A stretch of 5,282 nucleotides of DNA from Gammaproteobacteria bacterium (GTDB lineage Bacteria > Pseudomonadota > Gammaproteobacteria > Arenicellales > Arenicellaceae): the NCBI GenBank assembly GCA_003485905.1, contig DNHK01000339.1:1-5282 (forward strand), given 5' to 3'. Below the pieces are notes generated by a model. That model searched no databases, had not been told where the DNA came from, and worked only from the letters and a program-made list of their open reading frames with translations. A program made the position numbers and the translations under genes. How positions within the stretch are numbered: position 1 is the first letter of the stretch; the number at the start of each line of letters is the position of its first letter. Below are positions 1 to 5,282 of this stretch, piece by piece.

Positions 1-683
1 ATGCGCTTATGGAGCCAGCCGGTTATGCACCGGGTCGTGGCACGGGAATGCGTGGTGCTACGATGATGTATCAAGGTAACTTAATGGCAATGCGTCCGTT
101 TTGGATTGCTAAAATCGATCCAAAATCTTGGGAAGTCGTTGACGAGTTCCCGATTCCAGGCTATCGACCAAACTGGATAACAGTCGATTCTGCGAAAGAG
201 TATTTATACGTTATTACTACCACCTCTCAGGTTTCAAAGGTCGATATTAATACTGGTGAAGTTTTGTGGACAAATGGTACAGGGATTGGTCCTTACGGCG
301 GATCCTTGAATGCCGACGAGTCCGAGTATTGGGTCGCAGATAAGGGTGAAGCAGCGCATCATCTAGGCCGTACTATTACCGTGATTGACACCGAAAGTGG
401 TCATGCTACGGATACTCTGTTTGGTGCCTATAAGGTCGACCATGTGTTGCTTTCTCCAAATGGTAAAGAAATGTGGGCCACTAGTAACGGAGAAGGGCGC
501 ATATATGTCTATGATGTCGAAACCAAAGAGATTATTAAGAAAATCGATATGCCAGGCAATGGTGACGCCCATGGTTTGATCTGGGTGCATTACGACGAAA
601 ATGGACAACCAATAACTGTACGTGACCAGGGTAATTTCCATGGCGGAATTAATCCGGCGCTAGGCAAGGTTCTGGACTACTAG
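1..683 (+). CDS. YVTN/YncE-type beta-propeller protein, 3' part (5' end outside window)
   Basis: The reading frame is open from the left edge (first full codon at base 3) to the TAG at 681-683, so the true start lies upstream; the ATG at base 9 is probably internal. Numbering from that Met, the protein shows repeated propeller blades: a strand with W-I-A-K-I-D (32-37), then R-P-N-W-I-T-V-D (53-60), S-K-V-D-I-N-T-G-E-V (76-85), G-P-Y-G (94-97), W-V-A-D-K-G (108-113), T-V-I-D-T-E-S-G (124-131) and Y-V-Y-D-V-E-T-K (166-173). The spacing of about 40 residues and the 'D-x-x-T/S-G' turns are typical of YVTN/YncE-like seven-bladed propellers, which are usually periplasmic and act as binding scaffolds or, in some relatives, lactonases. 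H145, H188 and H211 could be metal or active-site ligands, but this is speculative. No signal peptide can be judged because the N-terminus is missing. The gene is followed at once by a terminator. The fold is fairly sure; the function is unknown. Confidence 0.85.
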   Translation, partial: ALMEPAGYAPGRGTGMRGATMMYQGNLMAMRPFWIAKIDPKSWEVVDEFPIPGYRPNWITVDSAKEYLYVITTTSQVSKVDINTGEVLWTNGTGIGPYGGSLNADESEYWVADKGEAAHHLGRTITVIDTESGHATDTLFGAYKVDHVLLSPNGKEMWATSNGEGRIYVYDVETKEIIKKIDMPGNGDAHGLIWVHYDENGQPITVRDQGNFHGGINPALGKVLDY

Positions 684-689
684 GTTTTG

Positions 690-725
690 TACTGCTCGCT
701 ACTAGAGAGTAGTGGGCAGTATTTT
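690..725 (+). terminator. Rho-independent terminator after the YVTN propeller gene
   Basis: A 14-bp stem pairs 690-703 with 708-721 around the four-base loop AGAG. All positions pair, two of them as G-U wobbles, and the right arm runs straight into TTTT (722-725). It begins six bases after the TAG stop of the propeller gene, so it very likely ends that transcript and separates it from the GTG-started gene downstream. Confidence 0.8.
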
Positions 726-774
726 AGTAACTTTAAGACTAAATACGATCCAGAATTAATAACTAAAGAGAGCT

Positions 775-778
775 GGAG
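775..778 (+). promoter_or_regulatory. Ribosome binding site GGAG deciding the GTG start at 784
   Basis: GGAG lies five bases before the GTG at 784. No in-frame ATG with an equally good site exists before the hydrophobic segment of the protein, so this site supports GTG as the start and places the signal-peptide-like N-terminus inside the translated product. Confidence 0.6.
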
Positions 779-783
779 AAAAG

Positions 784-1548
784 GTGAATAATATATTTAG
801 GTTGGGTAAGAATAAGTTGGTTAGTCAAGGCGCTCACAAAACGTGCACAGCTCTTGCGGCCATGCTAATTCTGGTCGCTGGCCTCGTAGCACCGGTCGCG
901 ACGTTTGCCGATACTATTGCAATGATTGGTACTGGTTCAGTCGGTAGTGCTCTAGGGCCACGATTTGCAAGCCTTGGACATCAGATTATTTACGGTTCAC
1001 GCAGCCCAGAGACCGAGGAAGTAATCGCTTTGGTCAAAGCGACTGGTAACGATGCATCTGCAACTACTCCTGCCGCAGCCGCTCGTGAGGCAGATATTAT
1101 AGTACTTGCAGTACCCTGGGCGGTTGCAGAAGAGGTTGCGATAGGACTAGGAGATCTGTCCGGTAAAATCATTATCGATCCGATTAATCCACGGGTTTTT
1201 GATGACGAAGGTTGGGCAGACTATCCTAGCTATACCTCGAATGCCGAGCGGATCCAAATTCTCGCTCCACAAGCAAAAGTGGTAAAAGCGTTTAGTACTA
1301 TTAGTGTCGATACAATGATTGATCCGACGCTAGTTGATCACCCTCTAACAATTCCGCTGGTCGGGAATGATGCCGACGCAAAAAAAGTAGTTGCCGAGAT
1401 ATGTGAAGCGCTAGGTTTTGAAACTATGGATTTTGGACCAGTGCGTTACGCCCATGTCCTGGAAGGTTTGTATTTATTACGCGGTAATGCCAGGCTTTAT
1501 GATAACTATTTTGAGTGGAACTATCCTGCGAGCAAGCGGGCCAGATAG
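784..1548 (+). CDS. Exported NADP-dependent oxidoreductase, F420-dependent NADP reductase-like (Rossmann fold)
   Basis: This 254-residue protein has an N-terminal export signal: a basic region (K9, K11, K19), a hydrophobic core at about 22-38 and a likely cleavage after V-A-T-F-A (42). The mature part begins directly with the first Rossmann strand, A-M-I-G-T-G-S-V-G (46-54), so the GxGxxG loop is G49, G51, G54. Y-G-S-R-S-P (70-75) follows strand 2; S72 and R73 are placed to bind the 2'-phosphate of NADP, as in F420H2:NADP+ oxidoreductases. Further family landmarks are V-L-A-V-P-W (107-112), I-D-P-I-N-P (131-136), K-V-V-K-A-F-S-T (165-172), P-L-V-G-N-D (191-196) and G-F-E-T-M-D-F-G-P-V (211-220). 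Bacteria of this kind generally lack F420, so the partner is probably not F420. The translation start is GTG with GGAG upstream. No twin-arginine motif is seen, so Sec export is implied, which is odd for a nucleotide-cofactor enzyme. The family is secure; substrate and location are inferred. Confidence 0.88.
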   Translation: MNNIFRLGKNKLVSQGAHKTCTALAAMLILVAGLVAPVATFADTIAMIGTGSVGSALGPRFASLGHQIIYGSRSPETEEVIALVKATGNDASATTPAAAAREADIIVLAVPWAVAEEVAIGLGDLSGKIIIDPINPRVFDDEGWADYPSYTSNAERIQILAPQAKVVKAFSTISVDTMIDPTLVDHPLTIPLVGNDADAKKVVAEICEALGFETMDFGPVRYAHVLEGLYLLRGNARLYDNYFEWNYPASKRAR

Positions 1549-1621
1549 CCTAGATCTGGGACTGAAGTGCTAACGTAGTCCTTACAAACCTTTAGCATTC
1601 GTACGAAACCAATACTCTGGG

Positions 1622-1651
1622 GCGAGTAATAGCTTGATCGCTACTACTTGC
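1622..1651 (+). other. Imperfect hairpin in the 1549-1762 intergenic gap
   Basis: Bases 1622-1633 pair with 1640-1651 around the six-base loop TTGATC; eleven of twelve positions pair (one G-U) with one A-C mismatch. No T-run follows, so it is not a classical terminator. A shorter 6-bp inverted repeat (CCAGAT 1541-1546, ATCTGG 1554-1559) overlaps the stop codon of the preceding gene. Together these might weaken read-through or stabilise the 3' end of the oxidoreductase mRNA. No gene is seen in the gap. Confidence 0.4.
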
Positions 1652-1699
1652 TGAGGAAATAAATGCATCTTGATATCAAGCCTAAGCAGTAGCTAACTA

Positions 1700-1729
1700 T
1701 TGATGAGAGAGCGTAAACACATTCATAAA
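1700..1729 (+). promoter_or_regulatory. Possible sigma70-like promoter for the 2-hydroxyacid dehydrogenase gene
   Basis: A TTGATG (1700-1705) is followed after 18 bases by CATAAA (1724-1729), a four-of-six match at each box. A competing -10-like TATAAA lies at 1732-1737 without a clear partner. The position, 33 bases before the start codon, is right for a promoter, but the match is weak and the region is AT-rich, so chance matches are likely. Confidence 0.3.
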
Positions 1730-1762
1730 CTTATAAAGATATAGAACAGAGGAACATGCAAA

Positions 1763-2728
1763 ATGAGTACATTTAAAGTCGTCCTGACAGACAATATTTT
1801 CCCGGATTTAATTATTGAGCGGGAGATGCTTGCGAAAGTTGATGCTGAATTAGTCGAAGTTACTGACCCTTCAAAATTGGCCGAAGAAGTAAAGGACGCG
1901 GATGCGGTAATAAACACTTACGCTGAGCTTACTGCCGATATCATCGGTGGTATGGAGAAGTGTCGCTTGATTATTCGGAATGGTATCGGAGTGAATACCA
2001 TTGACGTTGATGCCTGTAACGAGAATGGAATTATGGTGGGTAATATTCCGACCTACTGCATCGAGGAGGTAGCAACTCACGCTATTTCATTGATGCTTAC
2101 TCTTAACCGTAGGATATTTTTGTATAACAATAGTGTCAGATCTGGCGTGTGGGATGTTAAGAAAGGATCCCCGATTCAATCAGTCGTGGGTGCAACACTG
2201 GGCTTGGTAGGTTTCGGAAGGATTCCTCGCTTGATTAACGAGCGAGCGCTTGCTCTTGGAATGAAAGTTCTAGCTTACGATCCATTTGTAAGTGCAGAAG
2301 ACGCCACAGCCGTCGGAGCGCAAAAGGCAGAAATTGATGAAGTGATTAGCGAAAGTGACTTTATCTCTATTCATTGCCCACTTACCCCAGATACACGTGG
2401 AATGTTTAACTATGAAGCCTTCACCGCGATGAAGGACTCAGCGTACCTTATCAACACGGCTCGTGGACCGGTAATAAACGAACCAGACCTTGTTAGAGCA
2501 CTTGAAGAGAATTTGATCGGTGGTGCGGGTTTAGACGTGCTTATGGAAGATCGTGGTCAAACAGATCATCCATTGTATGCGTTTGATAACGTAATCATTA
2601 CGCCGCATGCTGCCTGGTACTCAGAACAATCTATTCTTCGTCGTAGAACTCAGACGGTAGATAGTGTTATGGAAGTGTTGCAAGATCGTGAGCCACATTC
2701 ATTCTTGAATAAGGGCAAGATGAAGTAA
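1763..2728 (+). CDS. CtBP-like D-isomer-specific 2-hydroxyacid dehydrogenase, NAD-dependent
   Basis: The 321-residue product has the usual length and order of this family: an N-terminal substrate-binding half, the hinge entry I-R-N-G-I-G-V-N-T-I-D (71-81), the Rossmann dinucleotide domain from about 100 to 285, then return to the substrate domain. The cofactor loop is G-L-V-G-F-G-R-I-P-R (147-156), and D173 in A-Y-D-P-F at the end of strand 2 points to NAD rather than NADP. Catalytic R234 sits in N-T-A-R-G-P and catalytic H282 in T-P-H-A-A-W-Y-S-E-Q, the last being a signature shared with C-terminal-binding proteins. The position of the catalytic Glu, 29 residues after the Arg in phosphoglycerate dehydrogenase, is D263 here, with E262 beside it. 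It should interconvert a 2-oxo acid and a D-2-hydroxy acid in the cytoplasm; no signal peptide is present. AGAGGAA at 1748-1754, eight bases upstream, supports the ATG. The actual substrate is unknown. Confidence 0.92.
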   Translation: MSTFKVVLTDNIFPDLIIEREMLAKVDAELVEVTDPSKLAEEVKDADAVINTYAELTADIIGGMEKCRLIIRNGIGVNTIDVDACNENGIMVGNIPTYCIEEVATHAISLMLTLNRRIFLYNNSVRSGVWDVKKGSPIQSVVGATLGLVGFGRIPRLINERALALGMKVLAYDPFVSAEDATAVGAQKAEIDEVISESDFISIHCPLTPDTRGMFNYEAFTAMKDSAYLINTARGPVINEPDLVRALEENLIGGAGLDVLMEDRGQTDHPLYAFDNVIITPHAAWYSEQSILRRRTQTVDSVMEVLQDREPHSFLNKGKMK

Positions 2729-2755
2729 GACCACTTTATTTATAATTAAAGATGA

Positions 2756-2796
2756 GAGTCAGAATAATCGCCAAAAAATACAGATTATTCTGACTC
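2756..2796. terminator. Perfect 14-bp inverted repeat, probable bidirectional terminator between convergent genes
   Basis: Bases 2756-2769 (GAGTCAGAATAATC) are the exact reverse complement of 2783-2796, with a 13-base A-rich loop. The hairpin lies between the stop of the dehydrogenase (2728) and the stop of the minus-strand membrane gene (2805), the expected place for a shared terminator. Neither side has a long T-run; reading the minus strand, a modest T-rich stretch follows the stem (complement of about 2740-2755). Another structural or protein-binding role is possible. Confidence 0.6.
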
Positions 2797-2804
2797 GAAT
2801 ATCG

Positions 2805-3188
2805 TTACCTGCTTTGATTAGCGCCTAGTATTCCGATCGTTGAGAATAGAACCGCTAGAAGCCATGTGATTGGCCCAAAAGCACCCGGTATAAGGGCTAC
2901 ATACCCAGGGATGATGAGATATATAATGTAGCCGATGTCGCCAACACTGACGACAATGAGGTTGAGCCAATATCCTAAGCGGCTATTTTTCCAGTTTAGA
3001 AATATTCCAACGACAATTCCAAAGATAGCAAAGAACAAGAGGTTCCAAGCATCTTAAAATATTCGACCCTGTATCAATCCCGGGTCTAAAGTTTCCCCTA
3101 ATGTATACACAGCTTTAGCCGCGACTATGTGTAAAATGCCCCATATAACATAGGTAATCGCTCCCAGCTTGGCAAAAATATTACTCAT
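2805..3188 (-). pseudogene. Small four-helix membrane protein gene interrupted by an in-frame TAA at codon 45
   Basis: Reading the minus strand, ATG at 3188-3186 opens a frame of 127 codons ending at TAA (2807-2805). One in-frame TAA (3056-3054) falls at codon 45. Before it are 44 residues with a first membrane helix (I11-A24, around W-G-I-L-H-I-V-A-A) and Y-T-L-G-E-T-L-D-P-G (28-37). Directly after it the same frame continues with D-A-W-N-L-L-F-F-A (46-54), a second helix, the polar loop N-W-K-N-S-R-L-G-Y-W (65-74), a third helix over about 75-93 and a fourth over about 106-122. No base is missing, so a single C-to-T change of a CAA Gln codon is the simplest cause. The hydrophobic pattern and the strong RBS show this was one gene. 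I do not know its function. Either it is a recently broken gene, the stop is read through, or the base is a sequence error. A TTG at 3038 could restart the downstream 77 residues, but has no convincing RBS. Confidence 0.75.
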
Positions 3189-3194
3189 ATTTTT

Positions 3195-3200
3195 CTCTCC
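3195..3200 (-). promoter_or_regulatory. Ribosome binding site GGAGAG of the interrupted membrane gene
   Basis: On the minus strand GGAGAG lies six bases before the ATG at 3188-3186. It is the strongest Shine-Dalgarno match in the neighbourhood and shows that translation begins here, upstream of the internal TAA, rather than at the later TTG at 3038. Confidence 0.7.
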
Positions 3201-3407
3201 TGTACGGTTTAAAACTTACTGTTAAAGAAATAGACGGTTGGTAGTTTACACCTTACTCTGCCTGTTCTCGGTGTGTGCTTAAGATATAAGCAGTAATATC
3301 TAAGCCGATGGATCAGAAGCAGACAAAAGCATTGGCAAAACGAACTGTAGAAGACTTTTTGACCCTAAAACTATAATTGATGTTCAGGCCTTAAAAAGAC
3401 CTGGCCT

Positions 3408-3426
3408 CACCAAAATATTTTAGGTG
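3408..3426. promoter_or_regulatory. Near-palindrome upstream of the NHL gene promoter, candidate operator
   Basis: CACC-AAAATATTTT-A-GGTG is an inverted repeat around a self-complementary AT core, broken only by one extra A on the right side. It ends 21 bases before the -35 box of the promoter at 3448, a position suited to an activator or repressor site. It could equally be a small hairpin without regulatory meaning. Confidence 0.3.
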
Positions 3427-3447
3427 TAATTTCAGTAGGTAGAGTAG

Positions 3448-3476
3448 TTGCTAGTGCTTAGATTTGTCCCTAGAAT
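3448..3476 (+). promoter_or_regulatory. Sigma70-like promoter of the NHL protein-hydrolase unit
   Basis: TTGCTA (3448-3453) is separated by exactly 17 bases from TAGAAT (3471-3476), which differs from the TATAAT consensus at one position. Transcription would start near 3483, leaving an untranslated leader of about 24 bases that contains the G-rich RBS. It is the best promoter match seen in the window. Confidence 0.55.
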
Positions 3477-3506
3477 AAGCTCTCAATTATTTTTGGGGGT
3501 AAGAAC

Positions 3507-4781
3507 ATGAAAAACAGTCGTGGTACAGCTTCGAGTAAGTTTCTTAGGAGTATTGGTATAGGTTTATTGGTCGTACCAGTCATGGGTGTGGTGGCGCAGA
3601 CTTCTGTACCTGAAGGGATTTCGGCAGTTCCAGGGCAAAGGGGCGGCCAAGATGCTTTTGGCCCGTATGACGTTGTAGAAGGTTGGCCTAGAGGTGTTTT
3701 GGGATTACCCGAACATGAAGCGTGGACTACCGGCTCTGGACAAAGCATCTTTGCTGAAAGTCCGGATAGAATTTTTCTACTGCATCGTGGCGAGCTTCCA
3801 AACATCGAAACGCCAGAACAGCAAGTATACGAAGAGGCTGGACCAAGCCTTGCTTTCCCAGTACGGCAACTACCGTGGCGGAATGCATCGGTGGGAATAC
3901 GATCCAGCTTACCCGGCGCAATCGATGGTGATGATACTGACCGAGGAACCTCTGGTGTAGATCACCGTTGGGAACACATTCTGGTTGTTGTTAACCGTGA
4001 AGGTGAAGTGATCGAAGACCGGACGCAATGGGATCACTTGTTTCGTCGGCCACATTACGTCACGATTAATCCGTACGATCCGGAAAAACACGTCTGGATT
4101 GTTGATGACTTTCGACACGCGATATTCAAATTTACCAATGATGGTTCAGAACTAGTTCAAACCATTGGTATTCCGAACGAGCCTGGAAATGACGAGACTC
4201 ATTTTAATCGGCCGACATTTTTGGCGTTCCTACCGGACGCTATGTTTGTCGCTGATGGCTACGCGAATACGCGTGTAGTTAAGTACGATAACGAAGGAAA
4301 TTACGTCAGCACTTGGGGTGAAAAAGGTACTCCACCTAACGAAATACGGCCTAATTACATGAATAATGTTCATGGTATTGCGGTGAATGCCGAAACTCGA
4401 ATGGTGTACGTTAATGACCGTGCAAACAATCGAGTACAAGTGTTTGATGAAAATGGTGTATATCAAGATGAGTGGAGCTTCGGCCCCGAACCAACCGATA
4501 TTCACTTAATTTATATCGGAGCCGATAACGTCTTGTGGGCAGCCGATAGAGCCACTACAAAAATATTGGGTTATACCCTGGATGGTACATTGATATACAG
4601 CTGGGGTGTGTTTGGTGACTTTGCCGGGGCACAGTGGGGTGTGCACGGTTTAAGCGTCGATCAGGAAGGGAATTTCTATATTGCTGAAGTGGGGAACGGG
4701 CGAACTCAGAAGTACACGCCCCGGGCAGGTGCAAGACCAGAAACAATGTTAGGTAAGCCCGTCTATTCCGCTTGGGAGTAG
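3507..4781 (+). CDS. Secreted NHL-repeat six-bladed beta-propeller protein (peptidyl-hydroxyglycine lyase-like)
   Basis: The 424-residue protein starts with a Sec signal peptide: basic K2, R5, K11, R14, a hydrophobic stretch at about 16-29 and a likely cut after V-V-A (30). NHL-type blades follow: R-P-H-Y-V-T-I-N-P (181-189) with W-I-V-D-D-F-R-H-A-I-F-K-F (197-209); R-P-T-F-L-A-F (235-241) with V-A-D-G-Y-A-N-T-R-V-V-K-Y (248-260); N-V-H-G-I-A-V-N (287-294) with Y-V-N-D-R-A-N-N-R-V-Q-V-F (301-313); L-W-A-A-D-R (343-348); and V-H-G-L-S-V-D (379-385) with Y-I-A-E-V-G-N-G-R-T-Q-K-Y (391-403). The 'D/E-x-x-N-x-R-V/I-x-K/V-F/Y' endings are the NHL hallmark. Bacterial homologues are often named for peptidyl-alpha-hydroxyglycine alpha-amidating lyase, but that activity is unproven for them; ligand binding or a hydrolase/lactonase-like role is equally possible. 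GGGGG at 3495-3499 serves as RBS. The signal-bearing hydrolase gene follows after 43 bases, so the two are probably cotranscribed and may act on related material in the periplasm. Confidence 0.88.
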   Translation: MKNSRGTASSKFLRSIGIGLLVVPVMGVVAQTSVPEGISAVPGQRGGQDAFGPYDVVEGWPRGVLGLPEHEAWTTGSGQSIFAESPDRIFLLHRGELPNIETPEQQVYEEAGPSLAFPVRQLPWRNASVGIRSSLPGAIDGDDTDRGTSGVDHRWEHILVVVNREGEVIEDRTQWDHLFRRPHYVTINPYDPEKHVWIVDDFRHAIFKFTNDGSELVQTIGIPNEPGNDETHFNRPTFLAFLPDAMFVADGYANTRVVKYDNEGNYVSTWGEKGTPPNEIRPNYMNNVHGIAVNAETRMVYVNDRANNRVQVFDENGVYQDEWSFGPEPTDIHLIYIGADNVLWAADRATTKILGYTLDGTLIYSWGVFGDFAGAQWGVHGLSVDQEGNFYIAEVGNGRTQKYTPRAGARPETMLGKPVYSAWE

Positions 4782-4824
4782 TCGTTATTACGTTGTTAGT
4801 TAAAGAATTTAATTGGAGTTACTA

Positions 4825-5282
4825 ATGAATTTAAGAAATTTAGTCTATTTTATTTTGTTTTTCGCAGGCCCGGCCATTGCGCAGCAGCCGCCGGAATCTA
4901 TACCGATGATGTCATCTGACGCTATTGCTAGTCACGGCGCGTTCTATGTGGGCGGCGAATACGTTGGCGAGCCGGGTGAAGAAACTATGGGTGGCTCTAT
5001 GTACGTTGAGGTGATGGTGCCTAAAGAGATTAAGCACCCGAATCCCATCGTATTTCTTCACGGCGCGGGGCAAACAGGTTATGACTGGTTGTGGACACCT
5101 GATGGTCGACCTGGGTGGGCCTATGATTTTCTAGAGCAGGGTTATGTGGTTTACCTGCAGGATTATCCTGCACGTGGACGTTCACCGTATGTGCCAGCGG
5201 TAAATGGAAAACTAAATATGCGCACTGGACGCACTTTAGAGAAAATATGGACCGCGCCAACCGTTGAAGACTTCCCGCAGGC
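4825..5282 (+). CDS. Secreted alpha/beta hydrolase, esterase 713-like, 5' part (3' end outside window)
   Basis: ATG at 4825, with GGAG at 4815-4818, opens a frame that stays open to the right edge: 152 full codons. The N-terminus is a short signal peptide (R4, hydrophobic 6-17, likely cut after A-I-A at 19). The mature part has G-G-S-M-Y-V-E-V-M-V-P (56-66), then the first hydrolase core strand and oxyanion-loop region P-I-V-F-L-H-G-A-G-Q-T-G (74-85), then W-T-P-D-G-R-P-G-W (90-98), F-L-E-Q-G-Y-V-V-Y-L-Q-D-Y-P (102-115) and R-G-R-S (117-120). The combination 'HG-G-x-T-G ... TPDGR-GW ... D-x-P-x-RGRS' is what I recall for the esterase 713-like branch of alpha/beta hydrolases. The nucleophile Ser elbow and the catalytic acid and His lie beyond the window, so activity cannot be confirmed. 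It is probably periplasmic and cotranscribed with the NHL protein 43 bases upstream. The fold is likely; the substrate (an ester or lactone) is inferred. Confidence 0.85.
   Translation, partial: MNLRNLVYFILFFAGPAIAQQPPESIPMMSSDAIASHGAFYVGGEYVGEPGEETMGGSMYVEVMVPKEIKHPNPIVFLHGAGQTGYDWLWTPDGRPGWAYDFLEQGYVVYLQDYPARGRSPYVPAVNGKLNMRTGRTLEKIWTAPTVEDFPQ

Larger units (their letters stand above)
3201..3506. other. Divergent intergenic region
   Basis: About 306 bases separate the minus-strand membrane gene from the plus-strand NHL protein gene, so the control regions of both should lie here. The right side holds a good promoter and a near-palindrome, listed separately. For the minus-strand gene I see no convincing promoter. 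A 22-codon plus-strand ORF (3308-3376, beginning M-D-Q-K-Q-T-K-A-L-A) has protein-like composition but no RBS; it may be a chance ORF or a gene remnant. AGGCC (3386-3390) and GGCCT (3403-3407) form a short inverted repeat. No RNA gene is recognised. Confidence 0.5.

Noticed and set aside
363..641. Minus-strand 92-codon ORF opposite the first propeller gene
   Set aside because: It runs antisense to a clear propeller coding region, has no RBS I can see and no recognisable family pattern.
2805..3038. A stand-alone 77-residue membrane protein starting at TTG 3038
   Set aside because: The same frame upstream encodes a fitting first helix and begins with an ATG behind a strong GGAGAG, so the TTG is more likely an internal Leu of the interrupted gene.
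3386..3407. AGGCC/GGCCT inverted repeat considered as a terminator or attachment site
   Set aside because: The stem is only five base pairs, there is no gene ending nearby for it to terminate, and no duplicated flank supports integration.
3694..3960. An 88-codon plus-strand ORF in another frame inside the NHL protein gene, with a stretch resembling protein (R-G-G-M-H-R-W-E-Y-D), raising the idea of a frameshift
   Set aside because: The main frame is continuous across this stretch with plausible sequence (G-P-S-L-A-F-P-V-R-Q-L-P-W-R), fits the family as I remember it, and links signal peptide and blades without a break. The other frame is a shadow.
5030..5260. A 76-codon minus-strand ORF at the right end
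   Set aside because: It lies opposite the signal-bearing alpha/beta hydrolase, whose plus-strand frame has an RBS, a signal peptide and hydrolase motifs and stays open to the window edge. The minus ORF shows no recognisable domain.

Overview
The window looks like part of a chromosome from a Gram-negative bacterium of moderate GC, most likely a marine or environmental gammaproteobacterium. This is inferred from the Sec-type signal peptides, the Shine-Dalgarno starts and the resemblance of the proteins to families I associate with that group; no rRNA or marker gene is present to prove it. No tRNA, rRNA, CRISPR array or insertion sequence is visible.

Layout from left to right: (1) the 3' end of a YVTN/YncE-type beta-propeller gene (1-683), closed by a clear hairpin-plus-T terminator (690-725). 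(2) A GTG-started gene (784-1548) for a Rossmann-fold NADP oxidoreductase of the F420-dependent NADP reductase type that unusually carries an N-terminal signal sequence. (3) A 214-base gap with hairpins and a weak promoter candidate. (4) A CtBP-like D-isomer-specific 2-hydroxyacid dehydrogenase (1763-2728). (5) A perfect 14-bp inverted repeat (2756-2796) between convergent genes. (6) On the minus strand, a small four-helix membrane protein gene (2805-3188) interrupted by one in-frame TAA at codon 45, although the frame, the start with its strong RBS, and the rest of the protein are intact. (7) A 306-base divergent intergenic region with a good sigma70-like promoter (3448-3476) and a near-palindrome (3408-3426). 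(8) A secreted NHL-repeat six-bladed beta-propeller protein (3507-4781). (9) The 5' part of a secreted alpha/beta hydrolase resembling the esterase 713-type family (4825 to the window end).

Four of the six genes appear to encode exported, or probably exported, proteins: two different beta-propellers, an NADP-type oxidoreductase and a hydrolase. The dehydrogenase is cytoplasmic. A reasonable inference is an envelope-associated catabolic set in which an ester or lactone is opened outside the cytoplasm and a 2-hydroxy/2-oxo acid is handled inside, but no substrate can be read from the sequence. The last two genes are only 43 bases apart and are likely cotranscribed. The others have terminators or sizeable gaps between them and may be separate units.
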